From positions 2,108,001 to 2,172,000 of the forward strand of contig NC_070565.1 of NCBI RefSeq assembly GCF_026914185.1: a DNA stretch of 64,000 nt. The letters run 5' to 3'. The notes under the pieces were generated by a model, which was given only the letters and a program-made list of their open reading frames with translations, searched no databases and was not told the origin of the DNA. The translations under genes were made by a program, and so were the position numbers. Position 1 is the first letter of the stretch; each line of letters begins with the position of its first letter. The DNA comes from Puccinia triticina. Its lineage: Eukaryota > Basidiomycota > Pucciniomycetes > Pucciniales > Pucciniaceae. Below are positions 1 to 8,890 of this stretch, in pieces.

Positions 1-148
1 GCTGACGGGCTGCCTCGGCCACTTGGCGGGCGTTCTTGGCTTCCTGTCTGGCGGCTTCTGCTCGTTGGCGGAGACCACGTTCCTCATTGACGACAGCCAT
101 CAAGTCGGCCAGTTGCTGTTGTAATGCGGCGGCTGCGGCGGCGTCCAT
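1..148 (-). CDS. N-terminus of a gag-like protein of a second LTR retrotransposon (partial)
   Basis: Reading leftward from an ATG at 148-146 there is an open frame of 49 codons to the window edge. It starts with M-D followed by a run of alanines, then a Q/E/R/A-rich helical stretch that looks like a coiled coil. This is the usual style of the N-terminus of gag proteins in fungal Ty3/gypsy elements, but no gag core, zinc knuckle or protease is within view, so the assignment rests on composition plus context. The context is good: 150 bp upstream on the same strand lies a 187-bp LTR with perfect 8-bp inverted ends, as expected for a 5' LTR plus leader. The rest of the element lies outside the window. 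Confidence 0.5.
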   Translation of the reverse strand, partial: MDAAAAAALQQQLADLMAVVNEERGLRQRAEAARQEAKNARQVAEAARQ

Positions 149-300
149 CTTGTTCACGAGGTTTCAGGTTGGTTTCTTGGTTCGTATCTGTTTGGTTGGT
201 TCTGTCTGAGTCCAACGAGTCGGTTTCTTCTAGTTCGGTTTCTGGTCTGGTTTTTGGTTTTGGTTGGTCCTCGTTCCTCTTTTGATGTGATCTAGCAATA

Positions 301-474
301 TGTTATGATCAAGCTAAGGAAGGAAGACCGGGTCGAGTCTTTGAGTGGCAAACTATGTAGATTGCTAGATGAGGAGAGTTTGGGGATCTCTCCTCCGCTC
401 TCCCTTGAGGTGGAGAGCTGTGACATGTACTAGATACAACATGTCCCAGGCGTAACATAGAGTACGGCGCGCGT
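301..474 (-). mobile_element. 5' LTR (first part) of the outer, minus-strand gypsy-type element; split by the Ty3 element
   Basis: The LTR begins TGTTATGA at 301 and resumes after the inserted element at 10121-10133, ending TCATAACA; the two ends are perfect 8-bp inverted repeats with the TG..CA rule. The intact LTR would be 187 bp. GCGT at 471-474 is repeated at 10117-10120 as the target duplication of the inserted element. Confidence 0.7.
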
Positions 475-1256
475 TGTGGTGAGCCTAATCAAAACCTTAT
501 TACATCACTCAGACACTCACCAGGAAGGAATCACCGCCAAACGCCCTCTAGAAATCACTCTGGTACATGTAATCCACGCCCACAGACACTTTATAATAGC
601 CTAGAACCATCTCTACAAGGCGCCTCAACTTCTCAGTATTCACTTTCATGGATGGCCCTCCACAATGGGTAATAAAATATGTACAAAATCAGGTCAAAGT
701 GGGAGAAAGTCCACCATCAAACAGAGCCAGACTATTAGGAAGGACCCTGAGTGTTCACTAGAATTAACTCCTCTATATTCCAGCAAGGCGTAACTCTTTC
801 TCAGATGCATGGCGGCTGATGCGCCATGGTTATTGTTTTCCTCTTATGTCATCCCAAGCCATGTAGTAGATGCCTTGTTGGTTTGTTGCCTTGTCACCTT
901 GTTGGAGGCTTTTTGTACCCTGTTCCCATCTTTCTCTTCGTCTCAGAACCACCTGTTTTCCCCTCACTATAAATGTAGAGCCTTTTGGCCCATTCTGTTT
1001 GTCCCCCATCAGATTGTCACTTTGCATCCCTGGTCACAGAATAAGAATTACATAGCCTATTTTACCACATATTTTACAGTATATTTTCCCCCTTGATTTC
1101 GTCTAGAAAGCACTATTCTCAATACTTCATCAGCCACACTTTTCTTTAAGAGTCCATACTCTTATTCTTGTCCCATATTACTCTCCCAACCTGAGAGGCA
1201 GCTTTTCACGCACTCATCCCTCTCTAAGCTCTATTCCCCCAAAGAGTAGTTCCACA
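475..1256 (+). repeat. 5' LTR of the Ty3/gypsy element
   Basis: This 782-bp LTR is nearly identical to 9335-10116. It carries TATAAAT at 968-974, placing the likely transcription start (U3/R border) about 25-35 bp further on. A 95-codon frame inside the LTR is present in both copies but overlaps the TATA box and has no recognisable domain, so it is not called a gene. Confidence 0.95.
968..974 (+). promoter_or_regulatory. TATA box of the LTR promoter
   Basis: TATAAAT lies in the U3 part of the 5' LTR, with the same motif at 9828-9834 in the 3' LTR. Position and sequence fit an RNA polymerase II core promoter for the genomic transcript. Confidence 0.6.
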
Positions 1257-1258
1257 AG

Positions 1259-1275
1259 TGGTGTCCCAACAGTGG
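1259..1275 (+). other. Candidate tRNA primer-binding site
   Basis: TGGTGTCCCAACAGTGG starts two bases after the 5' LTR. The leading TGG pairs with the CCA end of a tRNA and the position is right for a PBS. The matching tRNA could not be named without the tRNA gene set. Confidence 0.5.
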
Positions 1276-1533
1276 CCTGAATATCTTTAGATTTATAGTC
1301 TCGTCATTTCTAGGCTAAATAAATACATTAGTTAAAAATTACTCTAAAAATTCTATTGATCTTAGTAGAAAAATTACTCTTACTCTTAGTTTAAAATCTT
1401 TTCAAACAAAATTCCGACCTAGAATTCTTCTGAAATACCTTTAAACTCGACGCACCCAAGTCTTTCTACCTTAAATAACTATATCATCAACTTAGTAGAC
1501 TCTAGAAACTTAACCGTAGAAATACCGCAAGAA

Positions 1534-4080
1534 ATGCCTAACGCCGGCAGACGAAGCTCTTTCTCCGGACCGTACCCTAGGTTCCATTTATCTAATATGG
1601 AAATTCCGCCGTTTGGAGGAAATACTAGACAAGCAAATGTTGGATTAGCGCCTGCGCCGATGGACGTTGGATCGTCGGTTCCGCCGGGGAACGCTGGATC
1701 GTCAGTTACGCCGAGGAACGTCGGAGCTATGCCAATAGTGAATAGCGGGCTTACATTTTCATCAAATCAAGCGCCCTCAGTGCCATTTAATCCTGGACCA
1801 ATGAGAAATACTAGCCCTTCGACCACAGGAAGCGCAGCGTTGGATCCACTCCTAGGAAATAACTTTTTAAACAGTCAATACCGCCCTGCGCCGCAATACG
1901 TAAACCAGACTCGCCAATCAGGCGCAGCAGCTCAAATTACGCCACACTTCTTACAAACTAGCATTCAGCTCCCCGCCTATAACCCAGAACCATTTGGAAG
2001 GAAACCAGTTAAAATCAAAGCTGGCGCCAAAGGACTTATCTTTGATGGTACAAACATGGACATTGGAGATTTTATTAAGCGCCTGGAATATGCGGCTAGA
2101 TTGGATGGCGCCCAAGGATCTGATATTGCTCTACAAATTATATTCTTCTTGGAAGGGGAATCTTTAATCAAAGAAGTACAGGAAATGGCGGAGCGGGAAA
2201 GACACGACTGGGAAAAACTCAAGCTTAAATTAGTTCAACGTTGGGGAAAAATGCTTCCGCTTCTGCAGTACACAAGGAATGATTTGGACAAACTTATTTC
2301 AACCACGATGGCGAAGGGAATCAAAACCCAGAAGGAGTTCCAGGATTTCAGTATCCAGCTAGAAAACTTAGTAGCCTACTTAGTACGCTGTCGACACATG
2401 GTTAGCGCGGAAGAAATCAGGCACTTGGTTCTAAATTGCTTATCTTTTCCTATCCGGATCGCCGTAAACCGCGAACTCATAAGAGATAGCCACATGGAAA
2501 TGGCCTTGGATGGATCTCACATTCTTCCGCCGTATAACACTATCTTGGACTATATTAATAGAGAACTTAGGACTATGGCTATTTTAAACGACGAAAACAT
2601 TCAGAAAGAAATTCAAACAATTCAGCCACCGGCGCAGAAAGCTCAACCAAAAGATAATGCTATGGATCAACTTACTAAAAGCCTCTCTAGCTGGAATGTA
2701 CAAAAGCAGCCGTCTCCATTTGTGTCGTCAAGTCACGTTCCTTATAAACCCGCCCAACTAGACCGGTCCCCATCTAGCTATAAATGTAATTACTGTCACA
2801 TGATTGGACATACCATCCACAGGTGCAATCAAGTTAACTTGGACGAAATCAACGGATTAGTAAAGAAGGAAGGAACCAATGTTATTTTACCAGACGGAAC
2901 TCAAATACCTTATGATAGAACCAGGCCTTTTAAAACCGTAGTTGACACTTATCACCAAAGCAGAGCACAAACAGCGGGAGTTATCAATCTACCGCCAGGA
3001 ACGCATACGGGAAAAAAGGAAGATAGCGCACCAGAAGTCCAGACCTCTTTTGGAAAGCTTGAGGAGGTTGAATATGCGGAGGAAGACACTTTTGACTGCG
3101 ACATTGGAAAGAGAACCAGAAGTGGTGCAGAATATCCTGAAGGGTCAGACAATTCGAAAGCAAAAAAAGTCAGAAACACAAAGGAAGAGCTCATGGACGT
3201 CAACGACGAGAGGATCTTGGAGATTGCTCGACAGGATGATTATGACCCAGTTCCTCTTCCTGCATCTTCAAGAAAAGAAAACCCCGCACCGAAGAAGGTT
3301 AAAATCCTCACGCCTCAGGACTCTACCAGCGCGCCAACAAAGGAGAAACCTGCCCGCAAAACCTATGTGGAAAGACCATTAGCTACACAGTTCCCCGACA
3401 CGGAAGAGAAGTTGGTCTCACAAATGTTAAATGAGAAAATTCAACTCACCATTGGAGAAGTTTTTGCCATATCTAACGGCGCCGTGGATGCATTCAAAAA
3501 GAAGATTAGTCCTAAAAGAGTTCCTATAGATCAACCTAAGACAACCAACGCTGTCGACGTCAACTCTGAAGACGAAGAGGAGGAAGCGCAAGATAGCGGT
3601 CCAGCGCATTACGCTTGCCCCTTAGGATATGTTGCTGTCACCATTAATGGGAAGCAAATTCAGGCGCTCTTAGACAACGGTTCTCAAGTTAATCTTTTAC
3701 CTAGGGATCTAGCGGGGAAAATGGGGCTTATAATTACTCAAAAACCTATGAAACTGCGCGGTATTGGCGGACACAAGAGTGACATTCTGGGAATTGCGGA
3801 AAATGTACCGGTTAAAGTAGGAAATATTACGAAAGAAGTGCATTTCTGGGTCTCTTCTGCAGCGGTACAGCCTATACTAGGAAAACCATGGTTGATAGAC
3901 GTCTCAGCTACTATTCAATTCAAGGACAGCGGTGTGGAATCCCTCTCAATAAATAAAAATGGTCAGACTTACCTGGTTCCAATTTTAAGCCCATCAAACC
4001 AAAAATACGAGACCACTTTTCCTGTCAATTCCGCCACAACTTCGAGTCATTTTTTAGCTTCTGGCACCTTCCAGAAGTAG
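1534..4080 (+). CDS. Gag with zinc knuckle plus aspartic protease (Ty3/gypsy), 848 aa
   Basis: Gag packages the element RNA and the protease matures the polyprotein inside the particle. The first ~160 residues are low-complexity (P/G/N/S-rich). A helical retrotransposon gag core spans about 165-340. A CCHC zinc knuckle, CNYCHMIGHTIHRC (C-x2-C-x4-H-x4-C), is at residues 418-431. An acidic, charged linker follows, then a retropepsin-like domain with LLDNGSQVNLL, the catalytic aspartate being residue 714. DNG replaces the commoner DTG/DSG; this occurs in fungal gypsy elements and need not mean loss of activity. The frame ends in TAG 22 nt after a slip site, so pol is made by -1 frameshifting. 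Start at 1534 is the first ATG of the frame in the leader. All key residues are intact. Confidence 0.93.
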   Translation: MPNAGRRSSFSGPYPRFHLSNMEIPPFGGNTRQANVGLAPAPMDVGSSVPPGNAGSSVTPRNVGAMPIVNSGLTFSSNQAPSVPFNPGPMRNTSPSTTGSAALDPLLGNNFLNSQYRPAPQYVNQTRQSGAAAQITPHFLQTSIQLPAYNPEPFGRKPVKIKAGAKGLIFDGTNMDIGDFIKRLEYAARLDGAQGSDIALQIIFFLEGESLIKEVQEMAERERHDWEKLKLKLVQRWGKMLPLLQYTRNDLDKLISTTMAKGIKTQKEFQDFSIQLENLVAYLVRCRHMVSAEEIRHLVLNCLSFPIRIAVNRELIRDSHMEMALDGSHILPPYNTILDYINRELRTMAILNDENIQKEIQTIQPPAQKAQPKDNAMDQLTKSLSSWNVQKQPSPFVSSSHVPYKPAQLDRSPSSYKCNYCHMIGHTIHRCNQVNLDEINGLVKKEGTNVILPDGTQIPYDRTRPFKTVVDTYHQSRAQTAGVINLPPGTHTGKKEDSAPEVQTSFGKLEEVEYAEEDTFDCDIGKRTRSGAEYPEGSDNSKAKKVRNTKEELMDVNDERILEIARQDDYDPVPLPASSRKENPAPKKVKILTPQDSTSAPTKEKPARKTYVERPLATQFPDTEEKLVSQMLNEKIQLTIGEVFAISNGAVDAFKKKISPKRVPIDQPKTTNAVDVNSEDEEEEAQDSGPAHYACPLGYVAVTINGKQIQALLDNGSQVNLLPRDLAGKMGLIITQKPMKLRGIGGHKSDILGIAENVPVKVGNITKEVHFWVSSAAVQPILGKPWLIDVSATIQFKDSGVESLSINKNGQTYLVPILSPSNQKYETTFPVNSATTSSHFLASGTFQK
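4050..4056 (+). promoter_or_regulatory. -1 ribosomal frameshift slip site (U UUU UUA)
   Basis: T4050 TTT TTA is in exact X XXY YYZ register with the gag-protease frame (codons CAT TTT TTA GCT). Pol is open in the -1 frame across and beyond this point, and the zero-frame stop follows 22 nt later. This is the same heptamer type used by several retroviruses. A downstream stimulatory structure was not modelled. Confidence 0.8.
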
Positions 4081-7000
4081 GTGATTGGAAGGTGCCCAAA
4101 TATAGTGTAGAAGAAAAGTTAGTGTTTGCGGCAAAATATAAATCAACGTCAAAAAAAATCAAGCCAGTAAATCAGTTCATGCCGCAGAACATAAACTCAC
4201 CCTTATGTAGTCCTCCTTTATCTAGAGATCCTTATGTAACACCTTTAACTCCTCACCCGCCTAATTTTACCCCTACTTGGAAAATCACAGAAGACCGCCT
4301 TAAAGTCATTAATTTCGGTCCACCCGGGTGGCTCAAACCTGAAGAACTTAAATTATTCAAACATATCATCGTAATGCGGCAGGGAGGACTTGCTTTTCGG
4401 GAGGAAGAGAGAGGACTTCTCAAACACACTTACGGGAAACCTTACATCATTCCCGTCATCGCCCACGAACCTTGGCAGCAGCGACCTATTCCAATTCCTG
4501 CCGCAATTAAAGATCAATTCATAGAGTTAGTACGGGAGCGCATCCGAACAGGTCTTTATGAGCAGTCTTATTCCTCTTACTCTAGCCCGGTCTTTTGCGT
4601 CAAAAAACAAGATGGAAGGCTCAGGATTGTCCACGACTTACAAAAACTCAATAAAGTAACAATTAAGGACTCTGGAATACCGCCTTCACCGGAAGAATTA
4701 ATTGAATCTTTTACCGGGAGAGCTTGCTACGGTCTGGGAGATATAATGGGAGGCTACGATGAAAGAGAGTTATCATTAGAATCTAGGCCATTAACCACCT
4801 TTGAAACTCCTCTGGGACGATTTCAGCTTACCAGATTACCACAAGGAGCAACCAATTCTGTCGCCGTATACCAGGCGCAAATGATGTGGATTCTACAAGA
4901 CGAAATTCCTCAAAATGTTGGTATATTCATTGATGATGGCGGTATAAAAGGTCCTGTTTCAGATTACAATCAAGAAACTTTGGCAGAAAACCCTGGCATC
5001 AGGAAATTTATCTGGGAGTACGCCGTCACTCTGGAGCGGATCTTATTTAGAATAGAAGAAGCTGGACTCACAATTTCCGGAAAGAAATTTGCCTGCTGCG
5101 TCCCCGCGTTGGATCTTGTGGGTCACGTTGTGTGCAGGGAGGGCAGAAAAATTTCGAAAAAACAGCTAAATAAAATTGAAACATGGCCGGTACCAAAAAA
5201 TGCAACGGAAGTTCGAGGTTTTCTAGGAGTCTGCGTCTATGTCAGGATGTTTATTAAAGGACTTTCAGAGCTTGCCGCACCGCTTAGAAAATTAACCAGA
5301 AAAGACGCGGAATGGAACTGGAAAAAGGAGTGCCAGGATGCGTTTGATCTTTTGAAACGGATAGTAGGTTATGATATAACTCTAAAAAAATTGGACTACT
5401 CTGAAGGAGCAGGAAAAATAAAATTAGCGGTGGATTCTAGCTACATTGCGGCAGGAGCAGTACTCACTCAAGAAGATAACCAGAAAGACAGGCCAGTCTT
5501 ATACGAATCCGTGGTTTTTTCGCCGGTGGAATCCAGATATTCTCAATCAAAACTGGAGCTCTGTGGCGTCGCAAAAATCCTAAAAAAATTACAAACTCAG
5601 CTTTGGGGCCAGCAATTCGACCTCTTAGTGGACGCTAAAAGCCTTATAGAAATGATTAACTCACCTGATCTTCCAAATGCTCCCATGACTCGTTGGGTGG
5701 CTTTTATTCAATTATTCTCTTATAATTTGGTTCACGTCCCTGGGAAAACTTTCACTATGCCCGACGGATTATCTAGAAGACCGCCAGACGATGATGAAGG
5801 AGAGCAGCCCAGTTTTGACGAAGATGAGAAATGGATTAAGCCTCATCCCGGTTTTGGCGTCAAAGAAGTTAACACTTTAAATTTGGGGGTGGAGCGCGGT
5901 CAATTTCAGCAAGAAGGAATTTGGGGCAAGCTTCAAGAATATTTGCTCACTCTAAATAGGCCAACAGATACCTCTGACGCGGATTGGAAAGTAATAAAGC
6001 ATAAATCTGCTGGCTTCATGGTCTCTGACGGCAAACTTAAAAAGAGAAATAAACCTTTCCCGCAACTAGTTATCAGCAATCCAAAATACCAGGAACACAT
6101 TCTGGAGGCGCTTCACGAACAACTTGGCCATAGAGGAGTGGAAGAAACTTACAAACGGACTAAGCTTAGGTTTTGGTGGCCGCACATGAAAAGAAAAGTC
6201 AAGAGTTGGGTCCAGTCCTGCAACGCCTGTCAGAAGAGAAGCCCCTTGAAAGCTTTGGAACATAAGCACGCAACAGGGAAATCTACCATTTTTGGGCGCG
6301 TCAGTATGGATACAGTACATATTAAAGCGGGAAAGTGGAAATATCTAGTGATTGCAAGAGATGATCTCTCCGGATGGGTTGAAGCTGTGGGATTGGAAAC
6401 TCTTAAAGCTAAAAAGATTGCGCAGTGGTTTACGGACGAATGGATTTTCAGATATGGCGCACCTCACACAGTTGTAGTCGACGGCGGGGCGGAATTTGGG
6501 AAGGAACTTCAGGATTGCTTAAAGCAGAAAGGATCCATTGTAAAAGTCACTACGCCATATTATCCGGAAGCAAACGGGATGGTAGAAAGAGGTCATCAGC
6601 CCATTAAAGATACCTTGGTTAAACTGGCTGGGACGGACGGAAAGAAATGGCGCAGCTACTTACCTCTTGTCCTTTTTGCGGATAGAGTTTCTACGAAGAG
6701 AACCACTGGTTATACGCCTTATGAACTCATGTTTGGCCAACCGGCGGTTTTACCAATTGACCTCGAACTGGAAACTTTCTTAGGGACTGATTGGGAGTCA
6801 GTAAAATCAACCGCAGACCTTCTCCTTGCCAGAGTTCGCCAACTGGAGAGGAGAGAATCAATTTTGCAAGAAGCCTACAAGAACATGAAGGACTCCAGGG
6901 AAAATTCTGTCGAATATTGGAATCAAAAGAAACCAGACAGAGGACCGCTTACGCCGGGATCCCTAGTTCTTGTGTACAATAAATCCCTAGAAAGTCAGTG

Positions 7001-7154
7001 GGGAAAGCTCTTTGAAAACCGCTGGAATGGGCCGTACCGCATAAAATCACAAGAAAAAAGTGGCTCATATACTTTAGAAGAACTTGACGGTCAAGAACTC
7101 AAGCGCAGGTATGCGGCGCCGCATGTGAAGCTGTTCCATTCAAGAAAACTCTGA
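4050..7154 (+). CDS. Pol: reverse transcriptase, RNase H and integrase (Ty3/gypsy)
   Basis: This polyprotein copies the element RNA to DNA and inserts it. There is no ATG near the start of the frame; it opens upstream of the gag stop and is reached by the -1 slip. Numbering from 4092: RT with LPQG and the FIDD catalytic pair (D281/D282); RNase H with conserved acidic residues in LAVDSS, KLELCG and LLVDAKS; integrase with an HHCC zinc finger (H..H..CNAC) and a catalytic triad D740, D797, E832 (34 residues between the last two); C-terminal GPY/F module (RWNGPYRI). No chromodomain follows. The frame has no stop or shift over ~1,020 codons, so the enzyme set looks functional, in line with the near-identical LTRs. 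Confidence 0.95.
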   Translation, partial: FFSFWHLPEVGDWKVPKYSVEEKLVFAAKYKSTSKKIKPVNQFMPQNINSPLCSPPLSRDPYVTPLTPHPPNFTPTWKITEDRLKVINFGPPGWLKPEELKLFKHIIVMRQGGLAFREEERGLLKHTYGKPYIIPVIAHEPWQQRPIPIPAAIKDQFIELVRERIRTGLYEQSYSSYSSPVFCVKKQDGRLRIVHDLQKLNKVTIKDSGIPPSPEELIESFTGRACYGLGDIMGGYDERELSLESRPLTTFETPLGRFQLTRLPQGATNSVAVYQAQMMWILQDEIPQNVGIFIDDGGIKGPVSDYNQETLAENPGIRKFIWEYAVTLERILFRIEEAGLTISGKKFACCVPALDLVGHVVCREGRKISKKQLNKIETWPVPKNATEVRGFLGVCVYVRMFIKGLSELAAPLRKLTRKDAEWNWKKECQDAFDLLKRIVGYDITLKKLDYSEGAGKIKLAVDSSYIAAGAVLTQEDNQKDRPVLYESVVFSPVESRYSQSKLELCGVAKILKKLQTQLWGQQFDLLVDAKSLIEMINSPDLPNAPMTRWVAFIQLFSYNLVHVPGKTFTMPDGLSRRPPDDDEGEQPSFDEDEKWIKPHPGFGVKEVNTLNLGVERGQFQQEGIWGKLQEYLLTLNRPTDTSDADWKVIKHKSAGFMVSDGKLKKRNKPFPQLVISNPKYQEHILEALHEQLGHRGVEETYKRTKLRFWWPHMKRKVKSWVQSCNACQKRSPLKALEHKHATGKSTIFGRVSMDTVHIKAGKWKYLVIARDDLSGWVEAVGLETLKAKKIAQWFTDEWIFRYGAPHTVVVDGGAEFGKELQDCLKQKGSIVKVTTPYYPEANGMVERGHQPIKDTLVKLAGTDGKKWRSYLPLVLFADRVSTKRTTGYTPYELMFGQPAVLPIDLELETFLGTDWESVKSTADLLLARVRQLERRESILQEAYKNMKDSRENSVEYWNQKKPDRGPLTPGSLVLVYNKSLESQWGKLFENRWNGPYRIKSQEKSGSYTLEELDGQELKRRYAAPHVKLFHSRKL

Positions 7155-7250
7155 TTTTATTCTGGCTTCGTTGCTTTTTTTGGGAAAGATTAAATTTTCT
7201 ATGGCTATTCACATTTCAGACAGTTAGATCTATAAGGGCTTTCAAGATTT

Positions 7251-7302
7251 AAAAAAAAAAAAAAAAGAAAAAAAAAAAAAAAAAAGAAAAAGAAGTGGGG
7301 GA
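7251..7302 (+). other. Long A-rich purine tract ending GAAGTGGGGGA (internal or ancestral polypurine tract)
   Basis: About 45 consecutive purines are followed, after one T, by GGGGGA. It lies 100 bp after pol, where the polypurine tract and 3' LTR of a compact Ty3 element would normally be. It could prime plus-strand synthesis internally or be the old 3' end before the extra block was gained. Confidence 0.45.
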
Positions 7303-7381
7303 CTGGTGTTGCCGATAGGAAGCATAAATTAGTAAAATAAAGGAGTAAATTTCAGTGAAAAATAAAAAATTAGGGGCTTAC

Positions 7382-7804
7382 TTAGTAGGCCATTTGAATC
7401 TCAAAGCTACCATTTATCAGCGCCTCAAGTTCGCGCTCAACATGGCGGAATTCCAGGACCACCGGACGACTGCCGCGGGCACGGCCATTTCGACGAGCTC
7501 TTCTAGTCGGTTGATTGTGTTGGAATTGTGTTCTGGCGACAAGGAGGCGGAGGCGTTGCCGAAAAACATGAAGTTGCGGGAGTTCAACAACCCGAGTGAC
7601 ATAGGAGGCTGCTACATGTACTCCAGCGATGAAATCTTCGTCGTCGGAGTGGATTAAGATAGGATAATTTTGTGAACCAAGGGGATAATTATTTACTAAA
7701 GATAAGGGAGTATTGGTTTCGCCGTAACCGCTGCGCGCGTTTGTTCGGGAGTTTGGATCCCAGGCACCATCAATAGGCGATTCAGGAATAAAAGACATGG
7801 TCAA
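7382..7804 (-). CDS. Antisense ORF inside the Ty3 element, 140 aa, unknown function
   Basis: An ATG-started frame of 140 codons runs antisense to the retrotransposon, between pol and the RRM gene. The protein begins MTMSFIPESP, has an acidic patch (HSDDEDF) near residue 53 and an R-rich stretch near residues 97-110. No known domain is recognised, and there is no signal peptide or membrane segment. In support, a good TATA box (CTATATAAAGGGG) lies on the same strand about 95 bp upstream, and the element is young, so the frame could still be under use. Antisense ORFs are known in the 3' region of some plant gypsy elements; whether this one is comparable is unknown. A weaker plus-strand frame overlaps it (7355-7657) and is not favoured because it lacks such a promoter. 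Confidence 0.45.
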   Translation of the reverse strand: MTMSFIPESPIDGAWDPNSRTNARSGYGETNTPLSLVNNYPLGSQNYPILIHSDDEDFIAGVHVAASYVTRVVELPQLHVFRQRLRLLVARTQFQHNQPTRRARRNGRARGSRPVVLEFRHVERELEALINGSFEIQMAY

Positions 7805-7895
7805 CAGGAGAAAGAGGCGAAGTGGTTGTGTTGGCTTAGCAAGGAATGATAGTAATGAGGAGTTAGTGGATTGGTTTTGCCATCATTTCAATCCC

Positions 7896-7904
7896 CTTTA
7901 TATA
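7896..7904 (-). promoter_or_regulatory. TATA box for the antisense ORF
   Basis: On the minus strand this reads TATATAAAG within GCTATATAAAGGGG, about 95 bp upstream of the ATG at 7804. It is one of the cleanest TATA boxes in the window. Confidence 0.5.
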
Positions 7905-7991
7905 GCTTTGGGTGCTCTCCTTTTGCTCGGAAGAATCCGAGGACTTCGAACTTTCGTCTAGTTGGGAACAAGACCATCGGCTTAGATCTCT

Positions 7992-8259
7992 GCGACCACG
8001 CCGAACTACAAGCGTTTGTCTAGCCAGTAACATGATCTTTGGCCTACATCTCCGCGACCACGCCGAACTACAAGCGTTTGTCTAGCCAGTAACATGATCT
8101 TTGGCCTACATCTCCGCGACCACGCCGACTTCGAGCTCTCGACGGGCCAGTAACAATAACGTCGGTATAAATTAAAGAAAGCAAGTTTCCGGCCTAGGCC
8201 GGTCCAAAATCGAATCAACAAACGTACAAGACAAGTTTCCGGCCTAGGCCGGTCCAAAA
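7992..8259. repeat. Direct repeats with CCGGCCTAGGCCGG palindromes between the two accessory ORFs
   Basis: A 62-bp unit starting GCGACCACGCCG occurs at 7992, 8054 and (partly) 8116. A second unit with the perfect 14-bp palindrome CCGGCCTAGGCCGG occurs at 8182-8209 and 8232-8259 (50-bp spacing). They lie between the divergent antisense ORF and RRM ORF and look like a shared regulatory region. Confidence 0.7.
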
Positions 8260-8557
8260 ACGAAAACAACAAGCATAGCTTGCACAACTGGGACTGGAAA
8301 TGATGCTTGAGGCGATAGCGGTAGCGCCATCCTCAGTTCAAAGGTGGCCTTGCTAACAACGCGGCGCACAATACCATCTAGAAGCTAGACCGGAGACGAT
8401 TCGCGTGGTGCTTGTTGTTTGAGGGGTTCGACCGACCAGCGCACTCCCCAGTTTCTTTCCCCCTTTTCGCGAGAGCTTTCTTACCACGACACACTTACAT
8501 CTCGCCAACCTATTTGGATAAACATTTTCGTGATCAACTCAATACAGCACCCTCAAA

Positions 8558-8890
8558 ATGAGTGAACATTCTAAAGTCCCTGCGTATCAGTCAGCAGAAA
8601 CCTCTTTAGCACATTTCTGGCCCATCTACCTCTTTAATATCGCGCCGGGAACGTCTGCCGCAGACATCACGGAAGCCTTGAAAGAGCATGGAGCTATAAG
8701 AGAATCTTTTACGCCACACGTCGGATCTGGGATGGAGTTATTTGCGCTGGTTGTGTTCACAAGTCGGGAGGGAGCTAATAAAGCTATTGGAGCTCTTGAT
8801 GGCGCGAAAGCCGACGGATTGCTATTGGAAGCGCGAGCAACGACGAAGGAGGAGCGCCGAGGTCTGGAACTTCTAGCGCGGATGACATAA
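8558..8890 (+). CDS. RRM (RNA recognition motif) protein encoded inside the Ty3 element, 110 aa
   Basis: The ORF starts at an ATG (context AAAATGAGT) after a ~150-bp C/T-rich leader typical of basidiomycete promoters. Residues ~24-95 read as one RRM fold: RNP2-like IYLFNI, a helix with ITEALKEHG, a degenerate RNP1-like ELFALVVF, and a second helix with EGANKAIGALDG followed by a short strand. The aromatic residues of the RNP motifs are partly kept (Y, F, F), so single-stranded RNA binding is plausible. It is separate from gag-pol, lies 1.4 kb after pol and 445 bp before the 3' LTR, and has no stop or shift. RRMs are known in ORF1 of some LINEs; I know of no standard LTR element with one here. 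It could be a captured host gene used for RNA packaging or export. Confidence 0.6.
   Translation: MSEHSKVPAYQSAETSLAHFWPIYLFNIAPGTSAADITEALKEHGAIRESFTPHVGSGMELFALVVFTSREGANKAIGALDGAKADGLLLEARATTKEERRGLELLARMT

Noticed and set aside
809..1096. 95-codon protein gene in each LTR
   Set aside because: It overlaps the TATA box and transcription start of the LTR, has no domain, and persists in both copies only because the LTRs are near-identical.
7355..7657. Plus-strand 100-codon gene after pol
   Set aside because: It lies opposite the antisense ORF, which has a better promoter and longer frame. Treated as its shadow.
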